Source: Winogradskyella echinorum
GTDB lineage: Bacteria > Bacteroidota > Bacteroidia > Flavobacteriales > Flavobacteriaceae
NCBI RefSeq assembly: GCF_014297365.1
Contig: NZ_JACOQD010000001.1
Coordinates: 1,426,001-1,490,000 of the forward strand
DNA length: 64,000 nucleotides
Reading direction: 5' to 3'
The notes beneath the pieces are model-generated. The model ran no database searches, was not told where the DNA came from, and worked only from the letters and a program-made list of their open reading frames with translations. Positions 54,143 to 63,315 of the stretch are shown one piece after another. The position numbers and the translations under genes are program-made. Every line of letters begins with the position of its first letter. The stretch's first letter is position 1.

Positions 54143-55411
54143 TTAGAAACCTAATCCAGCTGCAGTATTTGCATATGTCCAGTTTAAGTTAGATGTTGTA
54201 GCACCAACAGTTTGTGAACCTTCTGTTACCGCAGTTGCTGTAGAACCAAATCCAGATACATTTACGTTTTCTGCTTTATTTACAAATATATCTTCGACAT
54301 TAGTTACACCAGATGGCAAGGCTATTTGCCAAGTTCCAAATGTTAATAATGTATTGTTGTAATTTGTAGCAACGCCATCGTTGTCTAATTCTACATCAGA
54401 AGAATCTTTAAATCCGTAAGCGTAAATATTATTTGTAGTGCCCATTGCGTTACTTCTGTAATCTGCATATTCACCATTTTCAGTAACTAAATTACCGATA
54501 ATAGTCGCGTTCTGTAATGTAAATGAACCTGTAGCAGAACCTTCTGGACCATCAATCTCAAATGCATGGTCAGAGAAATCACCTAATACAACAACTGCAT
54601 TGTCAATTGTACCAGAGTAAGCTTGGTCTATATCTAAAGCGTCATCACCTTGAGCCCAAACTAATAAGTTTGAAGCATCAACAGTTCCTCCGAAAAACTC
54701 AATACCATCATCTACATTAGCAACAACTTCTATATTGTTAATTACAGTACCAGTACCAACACCACCAAGTGTTAATCCGTTAATTTCGTTTCCTTCACCT
54801 ATTAAAGCACCACCATGACGAATTGAGATATACTGTAAGTTACCAGAACTATCAGCAGCATCAGTACCACCATAAAGACCAAAAGTATCAGCCGCAGGAA
54901 TACCTTCTATTTGTGCTTCAGTAATATCACCAGAGAAAGAACATGGTGCGTAACCTAAAACAATTAATCCTCCCCAAAGACCTCTATCGTTTTGATCTAA
55001 GTTTGTGCCTGCTGTTTCTCCACATGAAATATTATCGCTTGTAGAAGTAAATATAATAGGTTGGTCAGCTGTTCCTTGAGCATTTAACATACCTCCTCTA
55101 GCAACAATTAATGCAGAAGCTAAAGAACCTGTACCAGGTGAACCTTTAATAATTGTTCCTGGGTTGATGGTTAAAGTAACACCATCGCTTACAACTACTT
55201 TTTGGTTTAATTGATAAATGTTATCAGCAGTCCAAGTTGTGTTTGTAGTAATTGCGCCCGTAACAGCAACAACTGGGCATTCCGCGCCAGAACCACCATC
55301 ATTTATATATATTGTAGTTTCTTCAATAATAATTGGAGTATCATCATCTTTAAAACAACCAGTAAATACTAGTGATGAAGCTACTAACGTGATTAAAAGT
55401 AATTTTTTCAT
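54143..55411 (-). CDS. Outer-membrane lipoprotein, beta-helix-like, partner of TonB receptor
   Basis: A 422-residue lipoprotein (signal ends in SSLVFTGC, Cys19, then FKDDDTPI). The mature part is Gly/Thr/Asn-rich and looks like a parallel beta-helix or adhesin-like fold: VSDGVTLTINPGTIIKGSPG, ALIVARGGMLNAQGTADQPIIFTS, GLWGGLIVLGYAP, with four cysteines. Close homologues are often next to TonB-dependent receptors in this phylum; precise function unknown. The six-unit 11-bp repeat array upstream points to phosphate control, so a surface ligand-binding role in phosphorus uptake is a reasonable guess. Confidence 0.75.
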   Translation of the reverse strand: MKKLLLITLVASSLVFTGCFKDDDTPIIIEETTIYINDGGSGAECPVVAVTGAITTNTTWTADNIYQLNQKVVVSDGVTLTINPGTIIKGSPGTGSLASALIVARGGMLNAQGTADQPIIFTSTSDNISCGETAGTNLDQNDRGLWGGLIVLGYAPCSFSGDITEAQIEGIPAADTFGLYGGTDAADSSGNLQYISIRHGGALIGEGNEINGLTLGGVGTGTVINNIEVVANVDDGIEFFGGTVDASNLLVWAQGDDALDIDQAYSGTIDNAVVVLGDFSDHAFEIDGPEGSATGSFTLQNATIIGNLVTENGEYADYRSNAMGTTNNIYAYGFKDSSDVELDNDGVATNYNNTLLTFGTWQIALPSGVTNVEDIFVNKAENVNVSGFGSTATAVTEGSQTVGATTSNLNWTYANTAAGLGF

Positions 55412-55484
55412 GAGTTAAATTTTAATATACAGATTTGATTTTTTTGTATTTAGGTGCAAAGTAACAGCCTTAATCTTGTTTAAA

Positions 55485-55545
55485 GGTTAATCAAAAATTA
55501 AAGATTTGTAATCAAAAGGTTAGTTTAGTGTTAGCTTAGTATTAA
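55485..55545 (-). promoter_or_regulatory. Six-unit Pho-box-like array of the lipoprotein-receptor operon
   Basis: On the plus strand, exactly every 11 bp: GGTTAA 55485, AATTAA 55496, TGTAAT 55507, GGTTAG 55518, TGTTAG 55529, TATTAA 55540. Toward the gene these read as TAAC-type half-sites. A TTACTTTG -7-like element is at 55464-55457. The longest of the repeat blocks in the window. Confidence 0.5.
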
Positions 55546-55661
55546 ACTGATTTATATTAAAGAAACAATTAGTTAACATTGAAATCTGTAATATCTAACT
55601 AGACTTTTTGTAATCAATTTTATAGCAATTTATCTATCTTGCATTCTCTAAGAAATAAACT

Positions 55662-57002
55662 ATGAATTGGGAACAATTACTCTCTTTAAAGCGCTATGGC
55701 GATACCAATAAAAGATTACGAAAAGAACAAGATGAAACTCGCTTGGTTTTTGATGCAGATTATGATAGAATTATATTTTCGTCAGAATTTAGAGGATTGC
55801 AAGATAAAACACAAGTAGTGCCATTATCTAAAACAGATTTTGTGCATACGCGTTTAACTCATAGTTTAGAAGTTAGTGTTGTTGGTAGATCATTAGGAAG
55901 AAAAGTCGGTAAATTACTTTTAGAGAAACATCCACATCTCGAAAATGTACATGGTTATAAGATGAATGATTTTGGAACCATTGTAGCCGCTGCTGCCTTA
56001 GCTCACGATATTGGTAATCCACCTTTTGGCCACTCAGGTGAAAAAGCAATTGGTGCCTATTTTATGGAAGGAGAAGGTGCGGCATTTAAAAACTTAATGA
56101 CTGATAAAGAATATCAAGATTTATGTGATTTTGAAGGTAATGCTAATGGCTTTAAAATACTAGCTGAAAGTAGAGAAGGTAGAGCAGGTGGATTACGATT
56201 AAGTTATGCAACACTTGGTGCTTTTATGAAATACCCAAAAGAATCCTTACCTAAAAAGCCAACAAACCATATAGCAGATAAAAAATATGGTTTTTTTCAA
56301 AGTGAAAAAGACATGTTTGTAGATGTAGCTACAGAATTAGGTTTAACCAAACGAAGTAATAATGATTTAAGTTTTCAAAGACATCCATTAGCGTTCTTAG
56401 TGGAGGCAGCGGATGATATATGCTACACCATTATAGATTTTGAAGATGGAATTAACCTTGGGCTTATACAAGAAGAATATGCCTTAGAATATTTAATCAA
56501 TTTGGTAAGAGGTAAAATTATAACCGAAAATTACAATACCTTAAAAACAACCGAAGACCGCATTAGTTACTTACGTGCACTAGCCATCGGAACTTTAATT
56601 GACGAGGCTGCTTCTCTTTTTATGAAACATGAAGACGAAATTTTGACTGGTAAATTTGAAACTGCTTTATTGGATGTAAGTCAATATAAAGCGCAGATAA
56701 AAGATATTATTAATATCAGTGTAAAGAATGTTTACCAATCTAAAGAAGTTATTAATAAAGAAATTGCAGGTTACGAAATTTTAAATCAACTTCTTAATGC
56801 ATTTGGTAAAATGGCATTTAATTATTTTGAAGGCAATATATCTAATTACGATAAGTTATTATTAAATATATTACCTAAAACAGTGAAGTTAAAAAACGGT
56901 TCGCTATACCAAAATCTTCTAGCTGTTTGTCTATATATTTCAAAATTATCTGATACAAATGCTATGTTATTACATAAAAAGTTAAAAGGCAATATCTTAT
57001 AA
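55662..57002 (+). CDS. dgt: Deoxyguanosinetriphosphate triphosphohydrolase (dGTPase)
   Basis: Cleaves dNTPs (dGTP) to deoxynucleoside and triphosphate. The 446-residue HD-domain protein shows FSSEFRGLQDKTQVVPLS, THSLEVSVVGRSLGRK (first metal His), AALAHDIGNPPFGHSGEKAIG (HD pair), then LAFLVEAADDICYTIIDFEDGIN with the last metal Asp. Motif order and length match Bacteroidota Dgt. Monocistronic, with a short upstream gap. Confidence 0.94.
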   Translation: MNWEQLLSLKRYGDTNKRLRKEQDETRLVFDADYDRIIFSSEFRGLQDKTQVVPLSKTDFVHTRLTHSLEVSVVGRSLGRKVGKLLLEKHPHLENVHGYKMNDFGTIVAAAALAHDIGNPPFGHSGEKAIGAYFMEGEGAAFKNLMTDKEYQDLCDFEGNANGFKILAESREGRAGGLRLSYATLGAFMKYPKESLPKKPTNHIADKKYGFFQSEKDMFVDVATELGLTKRSNNDLSFQRHPLAFLVEAADDICYTIIDFEDGINLGLIQEEYALEYLINLVRGKIITENYNTLKTTEDRISYLRALAIGTLIDEAASLFMKHEDEILTGKFETALLDVSQYKAQIKDIINISVKNVYQSKEVINKEIAGYEILNQLLNAFGKMAFNYFEGNISNYDKLLLNILPKTVKLKNGSLYQNLLAVCLYISKLSDTNAMLLHKKLKGNIL

Positions 57003-57087
57003 AAAAATACATTTTGTCGAATTTATTTGTTTTTTAACGATAAATTGTTTTATTTTACAGCCTAATCAAATTTTAAAGATCCTACTT

Positions 57088-57258
57088 ATGAGAAATAATA
57101 TACTAGGTGGTTTAGTTATCTTCTTTGTTGTTGTAACTTGCCTTTTGATGATAGACGATATTTCTAGCACTAATGAAGTGCAAACTACTTACAAAAAAAT
57201 AGAAGTAGAACAAGTTGAAAAACCATCTGAATTAGCTACTCTCGACGAAGAGCAATAG
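57088..57258 (+). CDS. Small single-pass membrane protein, 56 residues
   Basis: ATG at 57088 opens a 56-codon frame ending in TAG at 57256. The product MRNNILGGLVIFFVVVTCLL... has one N-terminal hydrophobic segment (residues 6-21), then a polar, acidic tail (IDDISSTNEVQTTYKKIEVEQVEKPSELATLDEEQ). It fills the dgt-dxs gap and overlaps the convergent dxs stop by 27 bases. The clean membrane-plus-tail profile supports a real gene; no family recognised. Confidence 0.6.
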   Translation: MRNNILGGLVIFFVVVTCLLMIDDISSTNEVQTTYKKIEVEQVEKPSELATLDEEQ

Positions 57259-59016
57259 ATTTTCAAGCTCTTTTTTAATAGATAATACGTCCAATTTTTG
57301 AAGCTTTCTTAATTGGTCGATTTTTCCATGTTCTATAAATTTATCTTCAATACCTAATGTTACTACCTTTTGCTTGTAATTAGAGGTACTAGCAAAGGAT
57401 AAAATTGAACTTCCAAAACCACCAACTATTGTTCCATCTTCAATAGTAATTACAGCCTTGTATGTTTTAAATATATGATGTAGTAATTTAAGATCTAAAG
57501 GTTTTACAAACATCATATCATAATGTCCAATGGCATCTTTTTGGTCTATAGTAGAAATAGCATCTTCTATAGCTTTAAACATTGTACCTATAGAAAGAAT
57601 TGCAATTTTATTACCCTTTTTAAGACATTCTCCTTTTCCTATTTCAATTTTTTTAAATGGTTGTTTCCAATCTAAAAGATGACCTCGACCTCTCGGATAA
57701 CGAATAGCTATTGGAAAATCAATTCCTAATTGTACCGTATACATTATATGTCTTAGTGCGATAGCATCCTTTGGTGCAAAAATCACCAAATTAGGTATAC
57801 AGTTTAAATATGCTAAATCAAAAACTCCATGATGTGTTGCACCATCTTCACCAACCAAACCAGCACGATCTAAACAAAAGATTACAGGTAGCTTTTGTAA
57901 AGCGACATCGTGGATAACTTGATCATAAGCGCGTTGTAAGAATGTAGAATAGATATTGCAAAATGGAATTAAACCTTGAGTTGCCATACCTGCAGCTAAA
58001 GTAACAGCATGTTGTTCTGCTATACCAACATCAAAAGCACGATCAGGTATTTCCTCCATCATATATTTTAATGAACTGCCGGTTGGCATAGCTGGAGTAA
58101 TGCCAATTATTTTTTCATTTTTTAAGGCCAGTTCTACTATGGTTTCACCAAATACATCTTGATATTTAGGTGCTAATTTTTCGCTAGATGTTGTATTTAA
58201 CTCACCAGTTTCTGCATTAAACTTACCTGGTGCATGATATTTAACCTGATTTTCTTCGGCCTGTTTTAAGCCTTTACCTTTGGTAGTGATAACATGTAAA
58301 AACTTTGGTCCTTTTACTGATTTTAACCGCTCTAATTCTGAAAGTAATACAGGTAAATCATGACCATCTATAGGGCCAGAATAATTAAAATTTAAGGCTT
58401 CAAAAATATTGTCTTGTTTCTCAGTACCCTTTTTTACGTTGGTTAAATATTGCTTTAAAGCACCAACACTTGGGTCAATGCCAATAGCATTATCGTTTAG
58501 TATAACTAGTAAATTGGCATCCGTTACTCCTGCATGGTTTAAGCCTTCAAAAGCCATTCCGCTAGCAATAGATGCATCTCCAATTACAGCAATATGGTGT
58601 TTATTTTCTCCTTTTAGTTGTGAAGCAATAGCCATTCCTAAAGCTGCAGAAATTGAGGTGGATGAATGGCCAACACCAAAAGCATCATATTCACTTTCAC
58701 TTCGTTTAGGAAATCCGCTTATACCATTGAGTTGTCGGTTGGTTTCAAAAATATCTTTACGACCAGTTAATATTTTATGTCCGTAAGCTTGGTGACCAAC
58801 ATCCCAAATTAATAGGTCATCAGGTGTATTGAATACATAATGCAATGCAATAGTAAGCTCCACAACACCTAAACTTGCACCTAAATGACCTTCTTTAGCA
58901 GCAACGATATTGATAATAAAATCGCGTAACTCTTTAGCCAAATATGATAAATCATCGACTTTAAGTTGGCGTAAATCCTTAGGTAAATTAATATGTTTTA
59001 GAAGCTCTTTTTTCAC
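57232..59016 (-). CDS. dxs: 1-deoxy-D-xylulose-5-phosphate synthase
   Basis: First step of the MEP isoprenoid pathway: condenses pyruvate and glyceraldehyde 3-phosphate using thiamine diphosphate. The 594-residue protein shows KEGHLGASLGVVELTIALHY, DVGHQAYGHKILTGR, the ThDP/Mg site IGDASIASGMAFEGLNHAG, NDNAIGIDPSVGAL, then AEQHAVTLAAGMA and DRAGLVGEDGATHHGVFD in the pyrimidine-binding domain. GTG at 59016 is chosen: it gives the family N-terminus (KELLKHINLPKDLRQL), while the TTG at 59049 lies inside the preceding gene. A hairpin precedes the GTG. Confidence 0.94.
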   Translation of the reverse strand: MKKELLKHINLPKDLRQLKVDDLSYLAKELRDFIINIVAAKEGHLGASLGVVELTIALHYVFNTPDDLLIWDVGHQAYGHKILTGRKDIFETNRQLNGISGFPKRSESEYDAFGVGHSSTSISAALGMAIASQLKGENKHHIAVIGDASIASGMAFEGLNHAGVTDANLLVILNDNAIGIDPSVGALKQYLTNVKKGTEKQDNIFEALNFNYSGPIDGHDLPVLLSELERLKSVKGPKFLHVITTKGKGLKQAEENQVKYHAPGKFNAETGELNTTSSEKLAPKYQDVFGETIVELALKNEKIIGITPAMPTGSSLKYMMEEIPDRAFDVGIAEQHAVTLAAGMATQGLIPFCNIYSTFLQRAYDQVIHDVALQKLPVIFCLDRAGLVGEDGATHHGVFDLAYLNCIPNLVIFAPKDAIALRHIMYTVQLGIDFPIAIRYPRGRGHLLDWKQPFKKIEIGKGECLKKGNKIAILSIGTMFKAIEDAISTIDQKDAIGHYDMMFVKPLDLKLLHHIFKTYKAVITIEDGTIVGGFGSSILSFASTSNYKQKVVTLGIEDKFIEHGKIDQLRKLQKLDVLSIKKELENLLLFVESS

Positions 59017-59017
59017 C

Positions 59018-59033
59018 TCGTAAAAATACGAGA
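59018..59033 (-). other. Hairpin just before the dxs start codon
   Basis: CTCGTA / TACGAG, 6 perfect pairs with a 4-base loop, ending two bases before the dxs GTG and six bases after the stop of the TonB-like gene. May tune ribosome access. Confidence 0.4.
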
Positions 59034-59038
59034 TTTTA

Positions 59039-60034
59039 TTAGTCTTCAATTATAAAAACTATGGGTAAGGTGTATATCGTAGCTATATTTTTACCACGCT
59101 GGTTTCCAGGTTTAAACAAAGGTAGAAGTTTTATGACACGAATGGCTTCTGCTTTTAATGCCGAATGTGTTGAGGACCTTACTTTGATATCTTCAACAGC
59201 TCCATTTTCGTTAATCTTGAATTGTGTATAAATTCTTTGTTTACCTTTTAAGTTTAAGCTCTCTGCAATTTTTAGATTAAAGTTATCTTGTACTATTTCT
59301 GTTACTCGATTAGATAAGTGTTTTTTCTTTTCAGAGCGAGATAAGTCTTTAGGTGTATCTTCAAATTCAGGTGGATTTTCAAAAACTAAAAGACCAGATA
59401 CAAATTCTTCTTGAGGTGGTACTATTATTTCTCCTACAATTTCTGGAATTTCAATTTCCAATGAATCTATGTCAATAAGTTCTTCTTTATCTATATCATT
59501 AGGTATTACTTCTATATCACCTGTTTCAATAACCATCATACCATCTAGAATTTGTTGCTCAGTTATTTTACCTTTTGAAGCTTTCACTCCTTTTTTATTG
59601 ATCGAATCTTGATGAGTTTCTTTAATTCCTTCACATTTAAAAATAGAATCAATAGATTTTTTATGTGATTTAATAATTTCTACACTTTCAATTTTTTTAG
59701 TTTTTCCTTTTTCGTCTTCACAACTTAAAAGAGTCATTCCCATAGTAAGTAATAATGCTAAAAGAAATAATCTATGAAAGTTTAAATGTTGATTAAAAAT
59801 ACTTTCAGGAACTTTCAGATTAATCGAATTTAGCTGACTTTGCTTAATATGTCCGCAAATGCGTTTGTCTTTGTTAAGTTGTATATAATCTTGAATTTCA
59901 TTAACATTCATCTTAGTAAAATCTACAACAGTCTTAGAACAAGATTGGCAAAACCGACCTTTTTCATTTGGAGTCATTTTAGACCATTCTTCGTGGCAAG
60001 GTGCAGGTATTGAGATAGAATAGTTTGGTTTCAT
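59039..60034 (-). CDS. TonB C-terminal-domain protein with N-terminal cysteine motif
   Basis: A 331-residue protein. The N-terminal cytoplasmic part is a conserved flavobacterial module, PCHEEWSKMTPNEKGRFCQSCSKTVVDFTKM, with three Cys and a His (possible zinc site), then one membrane helix at about 88-105, a long charged periplasmic linker, and a TonB-type C-terminal domain (about 245-331; LKGKQRIYTQFKINENGAVEDIKVRSS, PLFKPGNQRGKNI). It may energise an outer-membrane receptor or act in signalling. dxs begins about 20 bases after its stop. Confidence 0.8.
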   Translation of the reverse strand: MKPNYSISIPAPCHEEWSKMTPNEKGRFCQSCSKTVVDFTKMNVNEIQDYIQLNKDKRICGHIKQSQLNSINLKVPESIFNQHLNFHRLFLLALLLTMGMTLLSCEDEKGKTKKIESVEIIKSHKKSIDSIFKCEGIKETHQDSINKKGVKASKGKITEQQILDGMMVIETGDIEVIPNDIDKEELIDIDSLEIEIPEIVGEIIVPPQEEFVSGLLVFENPPEFEDTPKDLSRSEKKKHLSNRVTEIVQDNFNLKIAESLNLKGKQRIYTQFKINENGAVEDIKVRSSTHSALKAEAIRVIKLLPLFKPGNQRGKNIATIYTLPIVFIIED

Positions 60035-60122
60035 AATTAATAGCTTTGTTATATGTCATCAAATTTCTTGCCGATTTTTAAAGGGACAATGCGTTAGGTT
60101 TTCAATATCCTTAATGATTCCT

Positions 60123-60130
60123 TACATTTG
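60123..60130 (+). promoter_or_regulatory. -7 element of the M36 protease gene (TACATTTG)
   Basis: TACATTTG matches TAnnTTTG, 71 bases before the ATG; no clear -33 TTG. Confidence 0.4.
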
Positions 60131-60201
60131 AGAAAAACGAAAAAGAAATTTGTAAGTCTAAACGAGTTTTTAAGACTTATAGGTAGCTATTATCTAACTC
60201 T

Positions 60202-62829
60202 ATGAAAAAGAACAACTTATTTCTGATATTACTATTAATGGTAATATCAGCTTCACACGTATTTGGTCAAAATGATCTTAAATCTTCAGAATATGTAACA
60301 TTGATAATTAAATATTTAGAAGATAAAAAATCAGATTTTAAATTTGAAAGCCAAGATTTACAACATTTGGTTATAAACAACACACATTATTCTGAAAGCA
60401 CAGATATAACCCAATTATATGTTAATCAGACGTTTGAAGGAATTAGAATTTTTAATGCTATCTCTAGTGTCGCAGTTAAAGATGGTAAAGTCTTTTATTA
60501 CGCAAATAGATTTTTAAATGCTATTTCTAGTAAGGTTAATTCTACATCTCCTTCTAATTCTCCTGTTTCTGCAATTCAGAAAGTTGCTACACAATTAGAA
60601 TTAGGGTCTTTACAAAACATACAGCAACTAGAACAAGAAGGGAATCGTTATGTGTTCTCTAATGCAGGTATTTCAACGGAAGAAATATCAGCTGAATTGG
60701 TTTATGTAAAACAAGAAGAAAGTTTACTGTTAGCTTGGGATTTTATTATCTATGCAAAAGATAACAAGCATTGGTGGAGTGTTAGAGTAAATGCTTTAAA
60801 TAATGAAATTATAGAAAAGAATGACTTGATTTTATCATGTACGTTTGATAAAAGTCATAAGCATTCAGAACACACCAAGAAGGTAGATTTTAATAATTTA
60901 GTTACATCTCCAAATTCGTTTCTTGTAGATGGTTCTAATTATAATGTTTTTGCATTACCAATAGAAAGCCCTAATCATGGTGTAAGACAGATAGTCTCAG
61001 AGCCTGCAAGTGATGATGCATCACCTTTTGGTTGGCATGATGATAATGGAATTATAGGTGCAGAATATACAATAGCAAGAGGTAATAATGTTTATGCTAA
61101 AGATGATATTGAGGGTAATAATCCTAGAAACAGTTTTTCTCCTAACGGAACAGCGACATTAAATTTTGACTTTCCATTAGATTTTAATTTATCTCCATTA
61201 GACTATCAAGAAGCGGCAATTACAAATTTGTTTTACCTCAATAATATGATGCATGATATTTGGTTTCAGCATGGTTTTAATGAGAGTGCTGGAAATTTTC
61301 AAAAGACTAATTATAGTAACCTAGGTTCTGGTAATGATTTTGTTTTTGCAGACGCACAAGATGGTAGTGGCTTTAACAATGCTAACTTTGGTACTCCACC
61401 AGATGGTTTTAATCCAAGAATGCAGATGTTCTTATGGTCTCCACCTGGAGTAAGTGTTAGTCCAAGAGTTATTATTGATGATGGAAGTTTGGCAGGTACT
61501 TATGAAGGTGTAGGAGCTGGATTTGGAGATATATTTTCTATAACACCTATTACATCTAGTTTAGTATTAGCAACTGATACAGGTACTGATATTTATGATG
61601 CTTGCGAGGGAATTACTAATTCAGCAGCACTCAATGGTAATATTGCAGTTATAAGACGAGGAACATGTGAGTTTGGGGCAAAAGTATTAGCCGCTGAGAA
61701 TGCTGGTGCAGTAGCTGCTATTGTAGTTAATAATGAACCTGGAGCAGCTATTGTTATGGGTGCAGGAGCTCAAGGAGATTTTGTGTCAATACCTTCGCTA
61801 ATGCTTCCACAGGCTATAGGTGAATCACTTATTTCTGCCCTTATTAATGGAGACAATATTACCGCTAGCTTATTAGGACCAGATATAACAGATTTTATAG
61901 ATGGAGATTTTGATAATGGAATTATAGCACATGAATATGGACATGGTATTTCAAATAGATTAGCCGGAGGACCAGCTGCTGCTAATTGTCTTTTTAATAA
62001 TGAACAAATGGGTGAAGGTTGGTCCGATTGGTTTGGACTAATGGTAACAATGAAACCAACAGATGTTTCTGATGATGGAAGAGGTATAGGAACATTTGCA
62101 ATAAGTCAACCTGTAAGTGGTGGTGGTATACGTCCAGCACGTTATACTACTGATTTTTCTGAGAATGGATTTACATATAATGCATCTAATACACTTGCTC
62201 AACCACATGGTATTGGTTTTGTTTGGGCAACTGTATTATGGGATTTAACTTGGGCTTACATTGATAAATATGGTTTTGATTCAGATTTGTATAATGGAAA
62301 TGGAGGTAATAACAGAGTGATGAAATTGGTTATTGACGGTTTAAAGTTACAACCTTGTAGTCCTGGTTTTGTAGATGGTAGAGATGCTATTTTAGCAGCT
62401 GATATGGCTACTACTGGTGGAGTAGATCAATGCATTATTTGGGAGGTATTTGCTGCGCGTGGATTAGGCTTTGGTGCTCAACAAGGAAGTTCGGACTCTA
62501 GAATTGATCAAATGGAAGATTTTACAATGCCACCAAGTGATGATCCATCATTGGCTAATTGTTCTAGTTTAAGCGTTGACGAATTTTCTGAAGATAACTT
62601 AAAGGTTTTTCCAAACCCTACGCAAACAGAATTAATAATTTCAACTCGTCATAATTATGGAAGTGCAGCAATTACTTTGGTAGATATTAATGGTAGAGTA
62701 GTGTTAGAAATGAGAAAAGAATTATTTAATGCTATTACTATAAACACAAGTCAATTACAATCTGGATTGTATATTTTAAATATTAAAGGTGATAACTTTA
62801 ATTACAATGAAAAAATTATTAAGAATTAG
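60202..62829 (+). CDS. Secreted M36 (fungalysin) metalloprotease with PA and T9SS domains
   Basis: An 875-residue extracellular protease. Signal peptide (LFLILLLMVISASHVFGQ), FTP-type propeptide (about 25-210), catalytic domain with AITNLFYLNNMMHDIWFQHGFNE and zinc site HEYGH at 577-581 (third ligand in GEGWSDWFGL). A PA domain is inserted at about 450-560 (AVIRRGTCEFGAKVLAAENAGA). The C-terminal T9SS sorting domain starts near 795 (DNLKVFPNPTQTELII ... SGLYILNIKGD). It should digest environmental protein. tadA follows 24 bases later but is unlikely to be related in function. Confidence 0.94.
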   Translation: MKKNNLFLILLLMVISASHVFGQNDLKSSEYVTLIIKYLEDKKSDFKFESQDLQHLVINNTHYSESTDITQLYVNQTFEGIRIFNAISSVAVKDGKVFYYANRFLNAISSKVNSTSPSNSPVSAIQKVATQLELGSLQNIQQLEQEGNRYVFSNAGISTEEISAELVYVKQEESLLLAWDFIIYAKDNKHWWSVRVNALNNEIIEKNDLILSCTFDKSHKHSEHTKKVDFNNLVTSPNSFLVDGSNYNVFALPIESPNHGVRQIVSEPASDDASPFGWHDDNGIIGAEYTIARGNNVYAKDDIEGNNPRNSFSPNGTATLNFDFPLDFNLSPLDYQEAAITNLFYLNNMMHDIWFQHGFNESAGNFQKTNYSNLGSGNDFVFADAQDGSGFNNANFGTPPDGFNPRMQMFLWSPPGVSVSPRVIIDDGSLAGTYEGVGAGFGDIFSITPITSSLVLATDTGTDIYDACEGITNSAALNGNIAVIRRGTCEFGAKVLAAENAGAVAAIVVNNEPGAAIVMGAGAQGDFVSIPSLMLPQAIGESLISALINGDNITASLLGPDITDFIDGDFDNGIIAHEYGHGISNRLAGGPAAANCLFNNEQMGEGWSDWFGLMVTMKPTDVSDDGRGIGTFAISQPVSGGGIRPARYTTDFSENGFTYNASNTLAQPHGIGFVWATVLWDLTWAYIDKYGFDSDLYNGNGGNNRVMKLVIDGLKLQPCSPGFVDGRDAILAADMATTGGVDQCIIWEVFAARGLGFGAQQGSSDSRIDQMEDFTMPPSDDPSLANCSSLSVDEFSEDNLKVFPNPTQTELIISTRHNYGSAAITLVDINGRVVLEMRKELFNAITINTSQLQSGLYILNIKGDNFNYNEKIIKN

Positions 62830-62853
62830 TATCTTGGTTTTTTTAATTCATTT

Positions 62854-63303
62854 ATGATAAATCCATTTGACGATACATATTTTATGCGAAAGGCACTTCA
62901 GGAAGCTGAGGTGGCTTTTGAAAAAGGTGAAATTCCGGTTGGTGCTATTATCGTAGTCAAAGACCGAATTATTGCCAGAACACATAACCTTACTGAACTT
63001 CTAAACGATGTAACAGCTCATGCAGAAATGCAAGCCATAACGTCAGCAGCTAATTTTTTAGGCGGAAAATATCTTACAGACTGTACATTGTATGTAACTT
63101 TAGAACCTTGCCAAATGTGTGCAGGTGCTTTATATTGGAGCCAAATTTCTAAAATTGTATATGCAGCTTCAGACGAGCAAAGAGGATTTAAAGCCATGGG
63201 AACAAAACTTCACCCTAAAACTAAAGTAGTCCAAGGAATTTTAGCTGAAGAAGCTTCAGAATTAATGAAACGTTTTTTTATTGAAAAGCGTAATTTGAAT
63301 TAA
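62854..63303 (+). CDS. tadA: tRNA adenosine(34) deaminase
   Basis: Deaminates A34 of tRNA-Arg(ACG) to inosine. The 149-residue zinc deaminase shows ALQEAEVAFEKGEIPVGAIIV, AHAEMQAI (zinc His, catalytic Glu) and TLEPCQMCAGALYWSQI (zinc Cys pair), with the typical N-terminal DDTYFMRKAL. Motifs match TadA better than cytosine or guanine deaminases. Confidence 0.9.
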   Translation: MINPFDDTYFMRKALQEAEVAFEKGEIPVGAIIVVKDRIIARTHNLTELLNDVTAHAEMQAITSAANFLGGKYLTDCTLYVTLEPCQMCAGALYWSQISKIVYAASDEQRGFKAMGTKLHPKTKVVQGILAEEASELMKRFFIEKRNLN

Positions 63304-63315
63304 AACTAATTAATA

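Noticed and set aside
59017-59049. TTG start of dxs overlapping the TonB-like gene
   Set aside because: The GTG at 59016 gives the N-terminus expected for the family; the extension is not typical of Dxs.
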